This document shows positions 46,308 to 55,590 of a DNA stretch of 64,000 nucleotides, one piece after another. The notes beneath the pieces are model-generated. The model saw only the letters and a program-made list of their open reading frames with translations, was not told the DNA's origin and did not search any database. This DNA comes from Desulfovibrionales bacterium (GTDB lineage: Bacteria > Desulfobacterota > Desulfovibrionia > Desulfovibrionales > Desulfomicrobiaceae). Both the position numbers and the translations under genes were made by a program. Each line of letters begins with the position of its first letter. Position 1 is the first letter of the stretch. Location of the stretch: the NCBI GenBank assembly GCA_012727715.1, contig JAAYGN010000092.1, forward strand, positions 1 to 64,000. Direction: 5' to 3'.

Positions 46308-46343
46308 AAAAACGCCATAACAACATTGTTATGGCGTTTTTTA
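46308..46343. terminator. Bidirectional terminator between plsY and the glycosylation locus
   Basis: AAAAACGCCATAACA pairs with TGTTATGGCGTTTTT around a tiny loop. A/T runs on both sides serve plsY on the plus strand and the convergent dehydratase gene on the minus strand. Confidence 0.9.
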
Positions 46344-46363
46344 TGGTCAAGCCAGTCCAAATT

Positions 46364-48247
46364 TTAATGCAAAACACATGAACTCGCATTGGGCGCATAC
46401 TCCGGCACTATATTGGACAATTGGCATCTAATATCCTCAGCTTGGAACCTCTCGGCCAAACCAATCAGTGTCTTGATATCCTTAAAAAAATTTGCCTGTA
46501 CTGCCCCTTCAGAACTTCGTAAAACCATGATCAAATCATGTCCGGTTTCCAACACATCCTCACCCTCGGTAATCAGTTCCTCATATAATTTTTCGCCAGG
46601 TCGCAATCCAATGAATTTTATACCAATATCCGCTGGATCCCGACCAGACAAAAGGATCAAATCCCGAGCCAAGTCAGCAATACGTATTGGCTGACCCATT
46701 TTAAGCAAAAACACTTCTCCGCCCTGTCCTTGAGCCCCTGCCTGAACAATAAGTTGGGCAGCTTCAGGTATGGTCATAAAATATCGCGTTACTTCTGGGT
46801 CTGTCACAGTTACTGGGCCACCACGCTCAATTTGGCTGCGAAAAAGTGGAATGACTGATCCCGACGATCCCAGCACATTCCCAAAGCGTACCGCCATAAA
46901 TATGGTTTTTCCTCCTGTTAGCCCCAGCATAATCTTTTCTGCTACACGCTTGGAAGCACCCATAACATTGGTGGGACGTACAGCTTTATCCGTGGATACC
47001 AACACAAAACGCTGCACGTCATATTCTACAGACAATTCCATGACCACTTGTGAACCAAGAATATTATTGGTCACGGCCTGCCAGGGATTAAGCTCCAGCA
47101 TAGGTACGTGCTTATATGCCGCAGCATGAAAAACAACTGCTGGCTGATACTGCTGAAATACTGCATCCATGAGCACACGATCTTGTACTTGTCCCAATAC
47201 AGCCCGGTATGAAGAAAAATCTATCTGGTGTAAAAGCTCCATTTCCATGGAGTAAAGATTTTCCTCTCCAGCATCCACCATCACCAGCAGTCCGGGCTTA
47301 AAACGAACAATCTGACGACAGAGTTCCGACCCAATAGACCCTCCAGCTCCAGTAACCAAAACCACTTTATCTTGAAGATATTCCTCAATACCTGGAATAT
47401 CGAGATGTATTTCCGAACGGCCCAATAAATCTTCATAACGTACATCTGCCAAAGCCTTAATGCTCACCCGACCGCTCACTATATCCTGCAGGGCGGGCAT
47501 TTTTTTCAATCTAACCCGGGCAGATTCACACATAGTTATAACTTCACGTAGCTGACTTCCTTGCGATCCAGCAGCATTGATGAGTACCTCGTCAATGGCC
47601 ATCTCCTGAATCAAATGCGGCAGACGGGATACAGGCCCATATATAGGCAGACCATGAATACGACGACCAATACGCACCGCATCATCATCAACAAAGCCAG
47701 CCAATTCAAAATTATTGCCTCCCGGCCCCATCATTTCCCGGGCCAGGCGTGCACCAATGTCATCAGCCCCAACAATCAAAGCCCGATATCTGGAGCCATG
47801 CCCAACTCCTGCCTTTGAAGATGGGTACATGGCCTCATAGGCGATACGAATAAAAATACGTGCCCCACTGGCCAAAAGAAAGGTCAAAAGAAAATCAAGA
47901 ATAAAGACTGATCTGGGAAAACCCTGAAACTGGGTGGTCAAGGCAATATAAGCAACCAAAATACATTCAGACAAGATCGCTGCACTGCCAATACGCCACA
48001 AGTCGCTTAGACCTGTATAGCGCCACATGCCCCGATACAGGCCAAAAGCACCAAAACAAACCAGTTTACACGTCACAGCTACAGGCAAAATCTCCAGCAT
48101 GGAGCCCAAAAACATATCTGGAATTTCAAACTCAAAACGAAGGCCATAGGCACTGATAAGCGCCAGAGCAAACAACCCAGCTTCACCCACAATCATGACA
48201 TAAAAATTTTTATTCTTAAAAAGCTGGGAAGGTGAAAAGGCACTCAT
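46364..48247 (-). CDS. pglF: UDP-sugar 4,6-dehydratase, membrane type (PglF/CapD/WbpM family)
   Basis: Predicted to convert a UDP-HexNAc (probably UDP-GlcNAc) to the 4-keto-6-deoxy sugar, first step to bacillosamine-like residues. The 627-residue protein has four N-terminal membrane segments (about 15-140) and a CoA-binding-like middle domain (RALIVGADDIGARLAREM). The short-chain dehydrogenase domain follows, with VTGAGGSIGSELCRQ near residue 300, VFHAAAYKHVPMLE and VSTDKAVRPTNVMGASKR, where Met replaces the usual Tyr, as in PglF and WbpM. Last gene of the locus; PglE-like aminotransferase is 66 bases upstream. The gene symbol reflects family likeness, not proven substrate. Confidence 0.88.
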   Translation of the reverse strand: MSAFSPSQLFKNKNFYVMIVGEAGLFALALISAYGLRFEFEIPDMFLGSMLEILPVAVTCKLVCFGAFGLYRGMWRYTGLSDLWRIGSAAILSECILVAYIALTTQFQGFPRSVFILDFLLTFLLASGARIFIRIAYEAMYPSSKAGVGHGSRYRALIVGADDIGARLAREMMGPGGNNFELAGFVDDDAVRIGRRIHGLPIYGPVSRLPHLIQEMAIDEVLINAAGSQGSQLREVITMCESARVRLKKMPALQDIVSGRVSIKALADVRYEDLLGRSEIHLDIPGIEEYLQDKVVLVTGAGGSIGSELCRQIVRFKPGLLVMVDAGEENLYSMEMELLHQIDFSSYRAVLGQVQDRVLMDAVFQQYQPAVVFHAAAYKHVPMLELNPWQAVTNNILGSQVVMELSVEYDVQRFVLVSTDKAVRPTNVMGASKRVAEKIMLGLTGGKTIFMAVRFGNVLGSSGSVIPLFRSQIERGGPVTVTDPEVTRYFMTIPEAAQLIVQAGAQGQGGEVFLLKMGQPIRIADLARDLILLSGRDPADIGIKFIGLRPGEKLYEELITEGEDVLETGHDLIMVLRSSEGAVQANFFKDIKTLIGLAERFQAEDIRCQLSNIVPEYAPNASSCVLH

Positions 48248-48313
48248 GAGATATCCTTCTAAATTCTATGGACCTATTGTATGAAGCACTAAATGACAGC
48301 AAACACCACAGGC

Positions 48314-49492
48314 TTACATACGAGTTGCAGCACTCATGACCTTGGTGACCACAGCTACGACCTGCTCCATATCTTCAGCGTTCAAAGTCGGATGTACCAA
48401 AAAAAGCAAACTGCGCTGCCCAAGGTTGGCGGCCACAGGTAGCGGTTTTTTTGGACTCAAGCCAGTGCGCATAAAAGCCTGTTCTCGATAAATTTCCGGG
48501 CAAATTCCAGCCAGGCAAGGTACACCAGCAGACCGAATTTCTGCAACGATTCGGTCCCGATCCCAACCTTGAGCCAATGTCGAGAGATCCACAGAAAGAT
48601 AAAATTTATAATAGGCATGGAAAAAATCCTGGCCTGGGACCTGGATGTCCATTCCAGACAAATACTTCAGCCCATTGATCAGGATCTGGGCATTTGCCCG
48701 GCGCTGGGTCACCCATTGGTCCAGCTTGGACAATTGGATACGGCCAATGGCCGCCTGCATCTCGGTCATGCGCCAATTGGTGCCAAAGGATTCATGGACA
48801 AAACGAAATCCACTCCCAATATGGGGTGTATGCATGAGGGTCCAGCTCTTGCCATGGTCCTTATAGGCCCAGGCCCGCTCAAAAGCTGTCTGGTCATCCA
48901 CAAGCAGCATGCCCCCTTCACCCCCGGTGGTCATGATCTTGTCCTGACAAAAGGAAAAGGCTGCCGCATGTCCCAAAGAACCAACAGGTCTGCCTTTATA
49001 TTGGGCACCATGGGCCTGGGCGCAATCTTCAATAACAATGAGATCATGCTCCCTGGCGAGGTCCATAATGGGGTCCATGTCACAGGGCCAACCCACCAGA
49101 TGCACGCAAATAATAGCTTTGGTGCGTGGGGTCAGGACCTGGGCAATGGTTTGGGCGGTGATATTACGTGAAATAGGATCCACATCAGCCAGCACCGGAC
49201 GCGCTCCCCGAGCCACCACACAGCTGGCTGAAGCAATAAATGTCCAGCATGAGGTAATGACCTCATCCCCTGGCTCAATGCCAAAAGCCTCCAGTGCCAA
49301 TTCCAGAGCCACAGTGCCATTGGCCAAGCTGATAGCCTGATTCCGTCCTACATAGGCGGCAAATTCCTGTTCAAAAAGCCGACATTCCTGACCTGTCCAA
49401 TAATTGACCTGGCCTGAGGCCAGGACACGCTCCACTGCCTCGCGTTCGTCTGGGGAAAAAACTGGCCAAGGGGGGAAAGAAGTATTTAGCAT
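48314..49492 (-). CDS. DegT/DnrJ/EryC1 family sugar aminotransferase (PglE-like)
   Basis: PLP-dependent enzyme expected to aminate the 4-keto sugar made by the neighbouring dehydratase. The 392-residue product has the family signs SLANGTVALELALEAF, VITSCWTFIASASCV, the PLP-binding IEDCAQAHGAQYKG (D156) and the PLP lysine in FSFCQDKIMTTGGEGGM (K185). The usual SFHxxK motif reads SFCQDK here. Its start overlaps the HAD gene by seven bases. The product would be a UDP-4-amino-4,6-dideoxy sugar; the exact epimer is unknown. Confidence 0.88.
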   Translation of the reverse strand: MLNTSFPPWPVFSPDEREAVERVLASGQVNYWTGQECRLFEQEFAAYVGRNQAISLANGTVALELALEAFGIEPGDEVITSCWTFIASASCVVARGARPVLADVDPISRNITAQTIAQVLTPRTKAIICVHLVGWPCDMDPIMDLAREHDLIVIEDCAQAHGAQYKGRPVGSLGHAAAFSFCQDKIMTTGGEGGMLLVDDQTAFERAWAYKDHGKSWTLMHTPHIGSGFRFVHESFGTNWRMTEMQAAIGRIQLSKLDQWVTQRRANAQILINGLKYLSGMDIQVPGQDFFHAYYKFYLSVDLSTLAQGWDRDRIVAEIRSAGVPCLAGICPEIYREQAFMRTGLSPKKPLPVAANLGQRSLLFLVHPTLNAEDMEQVVAVVTKVMSAATRM

Positions 49493-50148
49493 ATGAAATC
49501 CTCTAAATCAGAAAACCGATCTATCCAAAGCCCTGGATGACAAACAGGATCTACTTTACATTGAGTATGAATATTTTGGCCAGCATCACGCACCCCGATA
49601 GTTTGCCAACCCAATTGATTGGGTGCTAAAAAATCTTTTTTGGGATTGTCTGCGACATAAATAAAGGTGCAACCCAGAAAATCTTGCATGACTTGATGAA
49701 ATCTCAAGGGATCAGGTTTGGATCGCCCAGCCCATTCTTCTGAAATATAGGCAGGCAAATGTGCCAGTCCCAGGGCCTTAAGTTTTAAACGTTGAGAAAT
49801 GGACCTACCATCCGTAAGTATAGCCAAGGCAGCGGATTTTTCCTGCAACTTGCACAAAGTTGTCCTTACGTCTTCAGACAATTTGATACACGGCATATGC
49901 AAACGATAAGCCCATAAAAGTGATTCCTTGACCGACATCTCAAGGCGTAAATGTTGAACAAGCCGGCCCAAAAAATCTGTTTCTCCTTGTTCCCTCCAAA
50001 GTTTCATCTCTGCCAAAAGATCTTGACCATATAAAGAGATAACAAGTTGCGATACATGGTTGATGCCGGATTCCACATAAGCTGCTTCCGGGTACAATGT
50101 ATCATCCAAATCAAGGACAACGCAGGTTTTTTTATCAATCCGGAACAT
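49486..50148 (-). CDS. HAD superfamily hydrolase
   Basis: The 220-residue product has the HAD nucleophile motif VVLDLDDTLYP (D13, D15), a helical cap, AILTDGRSISQRLKLKALGL (motif II), a motif III lysine in GRSKPDPLRF, and YVADNPKKDFLAPNQLGWQT (motif IV). It is probably a small-molecule phosphatase. It sits between the ATP-grasp and aminotransferase genes with overlaps on both sides, so it is made together with them. Its substrate is unknown; removal of a phosphate from an intermediate or a by-product of the glycan pathway is a reasonable guess. Confidence 0.82.
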   Translation of the reverse strand: MFRIDKKTCVVLDLDDTLYPEAAYVESGINHVSQLVISLYGQDLLAEMKLWREQGETDFLGRLVQHLRLEMSVKESLLWAYRLHMPCIKLSEDVRTTLCKLQEKSAALAILTDGRSISQRLKLKALGLAHLPAYISEEWAGRSKPDPLRFHQVMQDFLGCTFIYVADNPKKDFLAPNQLGWQTIGVRDAGQNIHTQCKVDPVCHPGLWIDRFSDLEDFIC

Positions 50149-51094
50149 GAACGACTACCTTGGCGTCATAGCGGAGCATCAAAAGATTTTCTGTCCAATC
50201 TTCAAATTTCCCTATTTCTTGCTGAAGAAAATACTCTCTGACCAGCCAATCTGGATAGTCAGCTCCAGCAGCTGAACTTAGTGGAAATCCGCCTCCAAAA
50301 CGTGGATTGATCTCAAGACCTTTAATGTCTCCTGATTGGGGGTTTCCAAAAACTTGAATGGTGCAGCAACCACGAAAACCCTTGAGTTTAGACAGTCGCG
50401 GCCATAAAAACTCATAGACAAAATGTTTACGCGTAATGCCTTTACTGACCTCTCCTGCCCGAACTTCTATACGTTCACGGGGAACCAGACATTGCAAAGT
50501 TCCATACCGATCATAATACCCATCAACTGTATATTCCTTATATTCTGGACCTATGAACTCCATAAAAATATTTTTTTCATTAGCAAGCATGTTATGGGTT
50601 AATTCATTTTTACCTCTGATTATGGCTGTCCCAATACTGCTACTGCCATCATAAGGCTTGCAAAAACATGGAAAAGTCAGAGAAGATCGCGCATAAATTG
50701 TTGGATAAGGTATATCTATGGATTGAAAGAGCTGACCTGTTTTCCTTTTGTCACGACAAGACATAACCAGGTCACACGAGGAAATAAGTACGATGATGCC
50801 ATCTCGGGCAAAGTCCTCGCGCAAGGAACATAGGACTGGAAGTTCTGTATCTATAGTAGGAATAACAAGTCGGACTTGTTGATCAAGGCAAAGCTTGTGC
50901 AATGCTTGGGCATATCCGCCAGAAGTCACTCGAGGTAACGTAAAATGGCCATCAGCCACATGACAGGCCGCGGACCATTGCGGTACAGCGTCCGCGGCCA
51001 AAACTTTTCCATCAAGACCATGATTAATCATGGCTGTTTGAAAATTTTTTAACAACTCAACTCGACGGCCGGCAGAGAGTATAAGAATATTCAT
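50135..51094 (-). CDS. ATP-grasp domain protein (carbamoyl-phosphate-synthase-like ligase)
   Basis: The 319-residue product has an N-terminal pre-ATP-grasp fold (ILILSAGRRVELLKNFQTAM) and an ATP-grasp core: CRDKRKTGQLFQSIDIPYPT, KPYDGSSSIGTAIIRG (phosphate loop), FMEFIGPEYKEYTVDGYYD, and the metal ligands in IKGLEINPRFGGGFPLS. Such enzymes join a carboxylate, via an acyl-phosphate, to an amine. It overlaps the HAD and sugar-transferase genes. Between an aminosugar-forming pair and an oligosaccharyltransferase, an attractive role is acylation of the 4-amino sugar, taking the place of PglD acetylation. This is inference; substrates cannot be read from the sequence. Confidence 0.82.
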   Translation of the reverse strand: MNILILSAGRRVELLKNFQTAMINHGLDGKVLAADAVPQWSAACHVADGHFTLPRVTSGGYAQALHKLCLDQQVRLVIPTIDTELPVLCSLREDFARDGIIVLISSCDLVMSCRDKRKTGQLFQSIDIPYPTIYARSSLTFPCFCKPYDGSSSIGTAIIRGKNELTHNMLANEKNIFMEFIGPEYKEYTVDGYYDRYGTLQCLVPRERIEVRAGEVSKGITRKHFVYEFLWPRLSKLKGFRGCCTIQVFGNPQSGDIKGLEINPRFGGGFPLSSAAGADYPDWLVREYFLQQEIGKFEDWTENLLMLRYDAKVVVHVPD

Positions 51095-51693
51095 GAGCTT
51101 TTGTCCTTGGTCCCTGTAAACTTGGGCATGGTTGCTTCACCTGCCGCATTAATACCTTCCCGCCCTAAGACCGCCTTGATGGTCAACCATAAAATCTTCA
51201 GATCTAACGCCATACTTTGATTATCCACATACCAAAGATCAAGATTAAACTTTTCTTCCCAACTTAAGGCATTGCGACCATTGACTTGAGCCCAGCCCGT
51301 AATTCCTGGTCGAACTTCGTGACGCCGGGCCTGTTCTTTGGAATACAGAGGCAGATATTCCATAAGTAACGGCCTTGGTCCCACCAACGACATATCTCCT
51401 TTGAGCACATTCCAAAGTTCCGGCAGTTCATCCAAAGATGTGGATCGCAAAAAACGCCCCCAAGCTGTCAAACGCTGGGCATCGGGCAAGGGCTGCCCGG
51501 CTGCGTTTTTCACATCACGCATGGTTCTAAATTTAAACATGGTAAAAGGTTGTCCATGCAGACCCGGACGAACTTGGGTAAAAAATACTGGCGCCCCCAG
51601 AACCAGGCGTATTATCAGAGTGATGATCAGCAACAAGGGCGCAAAAAAACATAATGCCAATAAGGAAACAACAATGTCAAAACCGCGCTTCAT
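51091..51693 (-). CDS. pglC: Phosphoglycosyl transferase (PglC-like sugar transferase)
   Basis: Moves a sugar 1-phosphate from UDP-sugar to undecaprenyl phosphate, starting glycan assembly on the membrane. The 200-residue product is the minimal monotopic type: one N-terminal re-entrant helix (FDIVVSLLALCFFAPLLLII), FKFRTMRD, the catalytic Asp-Glu in RSTSLDELPELWNVLKGDMS, VGPRPL, and RPGITGWAQVNGRN. Length equals Campylobacter PglC. ATGA overlap with the ATP-grasp gene and three bases from the oligosaccharyltransferase. Confidence 0.92.
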   Translation of the reverse strand: MKRGFDIVVSLLALCFFAPLLLIITLIIRLVLGAPVFFTQVRPGLHGQPFTMFKFRTMRDVKNAAGQPLPDAQRLTAWGRFLRSTSLDELPELWNVLKGDMSLVGPRPLLMEYLPLYSKEQARRHEVRPGITGWAQVNGRNALSWEEKFNLDLWYVDNQSMALDLKILWLTIKAVLGREGINAAGEATMPKFTGTKDKSS

Positions 51694-51696
51694 AAC

Positions 51697-53934
51697 CTAG
51701 TTAGCCTTATAAACCCGAACCCATGGGTAGAGGTCATCGACCAATTCAAAGTGAGGATTAAAAGAATCAGGATCAGCAATGAGCATCTGCACCATCAAGG
51801 AATCATACATCTTTTTTTCCATAAGATAAGCTTGATTGGCCAACCTATTGATAAGTAAATGCAATCCCGAACCATTGGGCCATGTGGTGTACTCCCGAGC
51901 ATTGTCAGCCTCAAGAATATCCAAAGAATCAACGGGGATTTGTTGACCTTGCACGAGTATCACCCCTGTTTCTTGGTCCACACTAAACTGACCTGACATC
52001 AAATGCATCCGGCCTGGTGCACCTTGCCCGGTTATTAAATCCCAATGACCATAAAAACTGATCCAATAGGATAACCGAAAATTTTCCCAGGAAACCACAA
52101 AATACTGATCTGGCAAATCAGCATCCAGGATCAGAGGTGCTGAAGACAAAGAGTCCACAAAACGAGTAGCCTCTTCTGGCCCCATGTCTTCCAGAGTGGC
52201 GACAGGGTTGGACCAATAATATTTTTTTGGAAGAACCTGGTCGTCTTCAAGCTGCTGAACATCATTGCTCTGGGATTCTGCACCCAATGCCTTGGCTTGC
52301 ACGGCTGCATCTCGTTGTACCTGGGTTACATATTTCATGAGTTGGCTGGCCAGCATGGGTGAGGAGGTACTATGAATTTTGGCCAGGGGATAAAGCCAGG
52401 GACCATCGTGAGCCCCTCCATCGGCAAAAGTAAGGCGCTCGGCATAGTATTGTCCGGCATAGCCATAATCCCACCACTGCCATAACCTGGAGTCAGGCTT
52501 GGTTTTTTCACGCAGATCTAAAAAAGCCTGGGCATAGACATTAGGCAGCACAGGAATGGGACTGGTGTTTTGCATAAATTTACCCATAGGCCAAAATACA
52601 GCCACGCATAAAATAAGCTGGGCAATCCAGCGTCGTCCCTGAGATTGTCCCAAAAGTCGCATCACTTCAGCCAGGCCCAGACCAAACCCTGCACCCAGGG
52701 CCACGCCGCCAAACATGGCAAAACGATTGCCCAATTGCACACTGGCTATACTCAAACCTAAAAAGGGTAAAAATAAAAGGAGTTGTGGCCGACGATACAC
52801 AGCAAAAAAATAGAAGCCCAAGCCCAGAAAGAAAAGATAGCCATGTCCGGTCATGCGCATGGCCAAATCAGCCCAGGGCACGTTTTGTGCTTCGCGCACG
52901 CTTTGGGTAATACCGGGCAATTTCAGAGCTGAAACACGAACCTCTTCAGTCACATTTTTACTATAGCCAACAATGGCCTGGCCATAAGTCAAAACCTTGG
53001 TATGTAGCCCAGCATAAATAAAAATCACAAGCGCGGCCAAAGTAAAAATAAGCCATCCATTACGCTGTTTCCACAAATTCGGTTTGATCCAAAATATTGC
53101 TCCCAGGCCCAAGACAGCCCCCAGACCAACCAAACCACCATAGGTCAGGGCATAAACCATAAGTAGGCCTACCCAAAGTTCCACCCATTTTTGGGGAGGA
53201 GTCAAAACCAGGGATAAAAGAGCAGCCATACCCAAAACAGCAAGGAGAATGCTACCACTTTGGGGATAAAAAAACATGCTCAAAAATCCGCAAATTCCTG
53301 TAAGAGCCAGCATAACCAAAGACCAAGATTGTTTGGACTCAGCTAAAAGTGCATCCGGTCTCCAGGATTCTCTGGTTTGAGTAGTGATCCAGACCACCAA
53401 AGCGCAAACAAAAGCAACAGGAAATAACAGGGCAACCAAATCTGTGTCACAAAAGCCCAGCCGGGTACGGGCCAGAAAACCAATGCTCGACGCAGCCAGT
53501 ACAGAAAATAGCACCCCACCTTCGGTCAGCCGCATAAACCTGGCCAAAAGACAAGCAGGTACAGCAACCCAGGGGATCAGCAGGACCGGAAGCCAAAAAC
53601 CAATAATACCTAAAGAAAGTCCGGTTATGACATGCAACCAGCGAATAATTCCAGTAAAGGCCCAGTGCACATAGCTGCCCACACCTTTGGCTCCAGCCAG
53701 CCAGGCATAAGCGTCATGAGTGGCCATAAGCGGCTCCCCACCAATCCAATAGGCGTCATGCTGCCAGGGGCCGTATTCAATGAGGCGAAGGGCGGCATTA
53801 AGAAAAAAAGCCAGCCCCAGGGCCAAAAAAAATTCTCCCTTTTCTCCCAACTCCCAAAAAGTATCCGGCCCAAGCAAAGAAGATGCTGGTTTCTCATCCG
53901 TACTGGATTGAGGATTCTTCCTGTTTTCTGCCAT
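51697..53934 (-). CDS. pglB: Oligosaccharyltransferase PglB/STT3
   Basis: Predicted to move a lipid-linked glycan to asparagine of periplasmic proteins. The 745-residue protein has about 13 membrane segments (about residues 35-460) and a periplasmic C-terminal domain. Catalytic marks: MATHDAYAWLAG near residues 70-80 (first acidic motif), CDTD at 162-165 (DxD), SVRE at 345-348 (SVSE/TIXE-type Glu), and the STT3 signature WWDYG at 487-491. The WWDYG motif and large size rule out O-antigen ligase. First gene of a six-gene minus-strand operon. Homologues from Desulfovibrio species are known as active enzymes with their own sequon preference. Confidence 0.94.
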   Translation of the reverse strand: MAENRKNPQSSTDEKPASSLLGPDTFWELGEKGEFFLALGLAFFLNAALRLIEYGPWQHDAYWIGGEPLMATHDAYAWLAGAKGVGSYVHWAFTGIIRWLHVITGLSLGIIGFWLPVLLIPWVAVPACLLARFMRLTEGGVLFSVLAASSIGFLARTRLGFCDTDLVALLFPVAFVCALVVWITTQTRESWRPDALLAESKQSWSLVMLALTGICGFLSMFFYPQSGSILLAVLGMAALLSLVLTPPQKWVELWVGLLMVYALTYGGLVGLGAVLGLGAIFWIKPNLWKQRNGWLIFTLAALVIFIYAGLHTKVLTYGQAIVGYSKNVTEEVRVSALKLPGITQSVREAQNVPWADLAMRMTGHGYLFFLGLGFYFFAVYRRPQLLLFLPFLGLSIASVQLGNRFAMFGGVALGAGFGLGLAEVMRLLGQSQGRRWIAQLILCVAVFWPMGKFMQNTSPIPVLPNVYAQAFLDLREKTKPDSRLWQWWDYGYAGQYYAERLTFADGGAHDGPWLYPLAKIHSTSSPMLASQLMKYVTQVQRDAAVQAKALGAESQSNDVQQLEDDQVLPKKYYWSNPVATLEDMGPEEATRFVDSLSSAPLILDADLPDQYFVVSWENFRLSYWISFYGHWDLITGQGAPGRMHLMSGQFSVDQETGVILVQGQQIPVDSLDILEADNAREYTTWPNGSGLHLLINRLANQAYLMEKKMYDSLMVQMLIADPDSFNPHFELVDDLYPWVRVYKAN

Positions 53935-54351
53935 TGAAATTTTCCTTTACTGATTTTTTGTATTGGTCATGTATACATCTCCATATGCGTAGTCAGAATC
54001 CCCTATCCATTAAAAATCACAAAAATCTCATTTTCAAATCCGTAACCCCTGTGACAAACATATATTGACCTAAAAATCCATTACTGCTTTACCTTTATAA
54101 CAAGTACGGCTTTATGCATAGGCTTTGATTGACTGCAAGAAATTGGAGATTACTAAAATGCCTGTGCCTCTATTTATTAAAATTTCTTCTTCTACCACGG
54201 TCAAGCTAATAGAAATCTCTTTGCACTCTTGAATGCAATATCTAACAATTCCCAAGACCTGACCACTCGTCAATACCAAAGAACTGTCAGGAACCTCTGA
54301 GACAAAACAAAGCCAATAAAAAAGGCCCCGAAGGGCCTTTTACATCCAGCT
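53935..54351. other. 417-base gap between the pgl and qrc operons
   Basis: Holds the qrc terminator at 54318-54341 and must hold the promoter of the minus-strand pglB gene, though no clear -35/-10 was found. A/T rich. One minus-strand frame is open from 54279 (TTG) to 54112, 55 codons with normal-looking composition, but it has no ATG, no binding site and no recognised family. No plus-strand gene is supported. Confidence 0.5.
54318..54341 (-). terminator. Terminator after the qrc operon
   Basis: On the minus strand AAAAGGCCC-TTCG-GGGCCTTTTTT forms a stable stem with a TTCG tetraloop and T run, 11 bases past the qrcD stop. Confidence 0.9.
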
Positions 54352-55590
54352 CTAAGCCTGTTTATTGAGTTCTACTTCCTGTGGAAAGATAGGTAAGTAA
54401 CGGTAAGATAAACTCATGACCAAGAACCCATAGGCCACAATCATGAGGGAAGTGGACCACTCAGCCCAGTTGGGATAATAGGTAGTCCAACGATCAAAGG
54501 GCATAACTGGTATGGCCAGACCTTGAACCGTGAAGACAAAACGATTGATGGTCACCCCAATAGCCGCCATAATAGCTGCCAAATACATAAGGGCTGGAAT
54601 TTTACGTACCTGGGGGAGCACCAGCATAATTGCTGGCAAGAGCCCAAACCAAAAGAGTTCTGCCCAAAGCAATCCTTTCCCATAACCATGCTCACTACTG
54701 AACATCTCATCAAAGGTCAGGCCCATTCCAGGCAAAATACCTGCTGCCCAAGCATAGGTGTCTAATATTTTAAAAAAGATATAAAAACACAATAGCAGAC
54801 CGGAAATCTTAGCCAAAAGAGCCTTGGTCTTGTAGCTAATGAGCTTGCGACCAGTAATAACTTCCATCAAAGTGCCGCAAAGCATGGTAAATGCCGGGCC
54901 ACAGGCTATGGCCGAGGAAATGAACAAAAAGAAGGTCCAGGGCCAAATGAAGAATCCTTCACGATAAACCAGAGGGCGGCCAAAAAGAACGCCATACATA
55001 CCACCCAAAGAACCCTGGTGAAAAAAGGACAAGAAGGTACCAATACCAGCAAAAAGCGGCATGTACACATGGAAGTTGTGTGCTAAATGATGGCAGAACT
55101 TGTTTTGGTTGATCTTGCGATTTTCCAAAATCAGGGGAACATATTCAATGATCAACACTGTGCAATAACAGGTGATACAAAAGATAACTTCTGTAAGCAT
55201 GGAGTGCACATTGGGATGCCAATAGCCAAACCAGGCCCGTAGTGGTTGACCAATATCCAGCACCAAAATGAGCATGGCACCAGAATAACAAAGGAATCCA
55301 ACAATTACTGCGAGATTAATAACATTTTTGAGTTCATCAATGCGAATAATGTAACGCAGAAAACCAGAAAAAAAGGCTCCCGCACCCAGGGCAATGACAG
55401 CCAGGTCAAAGGTGATCCATAGCCCGAATCCAAAGTAGTTATCCAGACCGGTAACACCAATACCATTACTAAAAATTTGAAATGCAGCGTAGCCGCCCCA
55501 AGCCAAAAAGACACTGATGGCAGCCAGCCAAACCAGGAATTTCCCAGCGGAACAACGTTCTACCCCTTCGGGCCAGTACGCACTAGACAT
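54352..55590 (-). CDS. qrcD: Qrc complex membrane subunit QrcD (NrfD/PsrC family)
   Basis: Integral membrane subunit that reduces menaquinone within the Qrc complex, which passes electrons from periplasmic type I cytochrome c3 to the quinone pool. The 412-residue protein has about ten membrane segments with the NrfD pattern (GLWITFDLAVIALGAGAFFS, LDIGQPLRAWFGYWHPNVHS, MLTEVIFCITCYC). I prefer ATG 55590, which overlaps qrcC by eight bases and has AGGGGGG upstream; ATG 55608 is the alternative. Last gene of qrcABCD. Confidence 0.92.
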   Translation of the reverse strand: MSSAYWPEGVERCSAGKFLVWLAAISVFLAWGGYAAFQIFSNGIGVTGLDNYFGFGLWITFDLAVIALGAGAFFSGFLRYIIRIDELKNVINLAVIVGFLCYSGAMLILVLDIGQPLRAWFGYWHPNVHSMLTEVIFCITCYCTVLIIEYVPLILENRKINQNKFCHHLAHNFHVYMPLFAGIGTFLSFFHQGSLGGMYGVLFGRPLVYREGFFIWPWTFFLFISSAIACGPAFTMLCGTLMEVITGRKLISYKTKALLAKISGLLLCFYIFFKILDTYAWAAGILPGMGLTFDEMFSSEHGYGKGLLWAELFWFGLLPAIMLVLPQVRKIPALMYLAAIMAAIGVTINRFVFTVQGLAIPVMPFDRWTTYYPNWAEWSTSLMIVAYGFLVMSLSYRYLPIFPQEVELNKQA

